The notes beneath the pieces are model-generated. The model saw nothing but the letters and a program-made list of their open reading frames with translations. It was not told where the DNA came from and did not search any database. The position numbers were made by a program, and so were the translations under genes. This document shows positions 5,009-5,399 of a stretch of 5,399 nt of DNA, piece by piece. The stretch is taken from contig JAYTSU010000027.1 of assembly GCA_043745485.1 (NCBI GenBank), positions 1-5,399 of the forward strand, read 5' to 3'. The first letter of the stretch is position 1. Every line of letters begins with the position of its first letter. This DNA comes from RYN-417 sp043745485 (GTDB lineage Bacteria; Patescibacteriota; Saccharimonadia; Saccharimonadales; JACDBH01).

Positions 5009-5013
5009 CATAG

Positions 5014-5399
5014 ATGATTCAACCGGGCTGGACCCCCCGTGGAACGTCATTATTAAGGACGCCAACAAATACTGGCTCGCAACAGTGGCCTATTAAACGT
5101 GCCCAATCAGGGACGCATATAGGTACTAGTGCAGAGAAGTATGCTGTTAAGCGCACCCCTAATAATGGTGATCCACGGGGGGTTTTTGATTTGGGGAGAA
5201 TTTTCAGAGTAATTAATAGCATACTGGCGAGCTGGAGAGTGGTTCTCGCAATCGTTCTCCTGCTGGGTCCAACCAGTGTGCTATTAAGTGCGCTGAAAAC
5301 CCCTACCGCCTATGCCGCCCTAGCCGGCACCAGTCAGACCCTTAATTTCCAGGCACGTCTGCTTACCAACACGGGTAACTTGGTACCCGATGGCTACTA
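5014..5399 (+). CDS. Secreted or surface-anchored protein, N-terminal part (runs off the window)
   Basis: The frame is open from the ATG at 5014 to the edge (128 full codons) and has ribosome binding site AAAGGA. Residues 1-73 are polar and basic, rich in Thr, Gly, Arg and Pro (MIQPGWTPRGTSLLRTP..., then ...VFDLGRIFRVINSILASW). Residues about 75-92 (RVVLAIVLLLGPTSVLLSA) are a hydrophobic signal or membrane segment, followed by TPTAYAALAGT, where AYA is a plausible signal-peptidase site. The exported part begins SQTLNFQARLLTNTGNLVPDGYY. The 'l.FQa.L....G..VPDG.Y' pattern is one I associate with the start of large surface proteins in Saccharibacteria and other CPR bacteria, where it precedes beta-rich or repeat domains; this is recognition, not a search. 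A long cytoplasmic N-region before a signal sequence is unusual. The rest of the protein, and so its function, lies beyond the window. Confidence 0.75.
   Translation, partial: MIQPGWTPRGTSLLRTPTNTGSQQWPIKRAQSGTHIGTSAEKYAVKRTPNNGDPRGVFDLGRIFRVINSILASWRVVLAIVLLLGPTSVLLSALKTPTAYAALAGTSQTLNFQARLLTNTGNLVPDGY

Larger units (their letters stand above)
4645..5013. other. AT-rich intergenic region without a convincing gene
   Basis: About 370 bp, clearly richer in A and T than the neighbouring genes. It holds one exact DnaA-box 9-mer (4672-4680), short inverted repeats (TACAAT 4713-4718 / ATTGTA 4729-4734; ATAAC/GTTAT near 4765-4775), a TATAAT at 4925-4930, and overlapping hairpins at 4947-4985. An open frame of 62 codons (4687-4875) begins with TTG, has no ribosome binding site, and codes mainly Ile, Asn, Thr and Val as expected from base composition; I do not call it. 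A GTG frame at 4905-5096 overlaps the next gene and is also not called. Confidence 0.7.

Noticed and set aside
4645..5013. CRISPR array, tRNA gene or insertion-sequence ends
   Set aside because: No regularly spaced direct repeats, no cloverleaf with a T-loop, and no terminal inverted repeats with a transposase frame are visible here or elsewhere in the window.
4905..5096. 63-codon GTG frame overlapping the surface-protein gene
   Set aside because: The AAGG ahead of the GTG is too close (about 4 nt) and its last 83 bases overlap a better-supported gene in another frame.

Overview
This window looks like a piece of chromosome from a candidate-phyla-radiation (Patescibacteria) bacterium, most probably a Saccharibacteria (TM7) relative. 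Three things point there, and all are recognition by eye, not a database result. (1) The isoleucyl-tRNA synthetase is of the eukaryote-like IleRS2 kind with lineage-style motif variants. (2) The last, truncated gene carries an 'LNFQARL...VPDGYY' stretch after a signal sequence, as in large surface proteins of these bacteria. (3) An ileS T-box of the short, actinobacterial type precedes ileS. The 977-codon ileS frame is uninterrupted, so UGA is not read as glycine as in Gracilibacteria/Absconditabacteria. The four complete genes end in TAG (three) or TAA (one).

Layout. Positions 3-61 are a long hairpin with a T-run, a terminator for something upstream of the window. A strong extended -10 promoter (105-132) then drives a 64-residue single-span membrane protein of unknown function (163-357). 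A second promoter (377-405) starts a leader of about 205 nt (410-616) that folds as an isoleucine T-box riboswitch, followed by ileS (617-3550). Convergent with ileS, only 11 bp away, is a minus-strand gene for a single-pass membrane protein (3562-4140, possibly starting at 4227). Its extended -10 promoter sits so close to the internal ATG that the mRNA would be leaderless. Divergent from it is rplU (bL21, 4288-4590), closed by a near-perfect bidirectional terminator (4609-4644). rpmA, the usual partner of rplU, is absent. An AT-rich non-coding stretch follows (4645-5013), holding one exact DnaA-box 9-mer, a -10 element and two mutually exclusive hairpins. The window ends inside a secreted or surface protein gene (5014 to the edge) with an unusually long basic N-region before its hydrophobic signal segment.

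How it fits together. The T-box would let uncharged tRNA-Ile raise IleRS synthesis, which makes sense in an organism that gets amino acids from a host. The specifier AUC, the bulge UGGU (matching the ACCA end of tRNA-Ile), the S-turn sequences, the H-type pseudoknot and the antisequestrator helices can all be traced. The least ordinary points are the T-box and its possible long-range alternative helix, the HHGT version of the HIGH signature in IleRS, the rplU without rpmA, and the structured leader plus extended signal region of the last gene.
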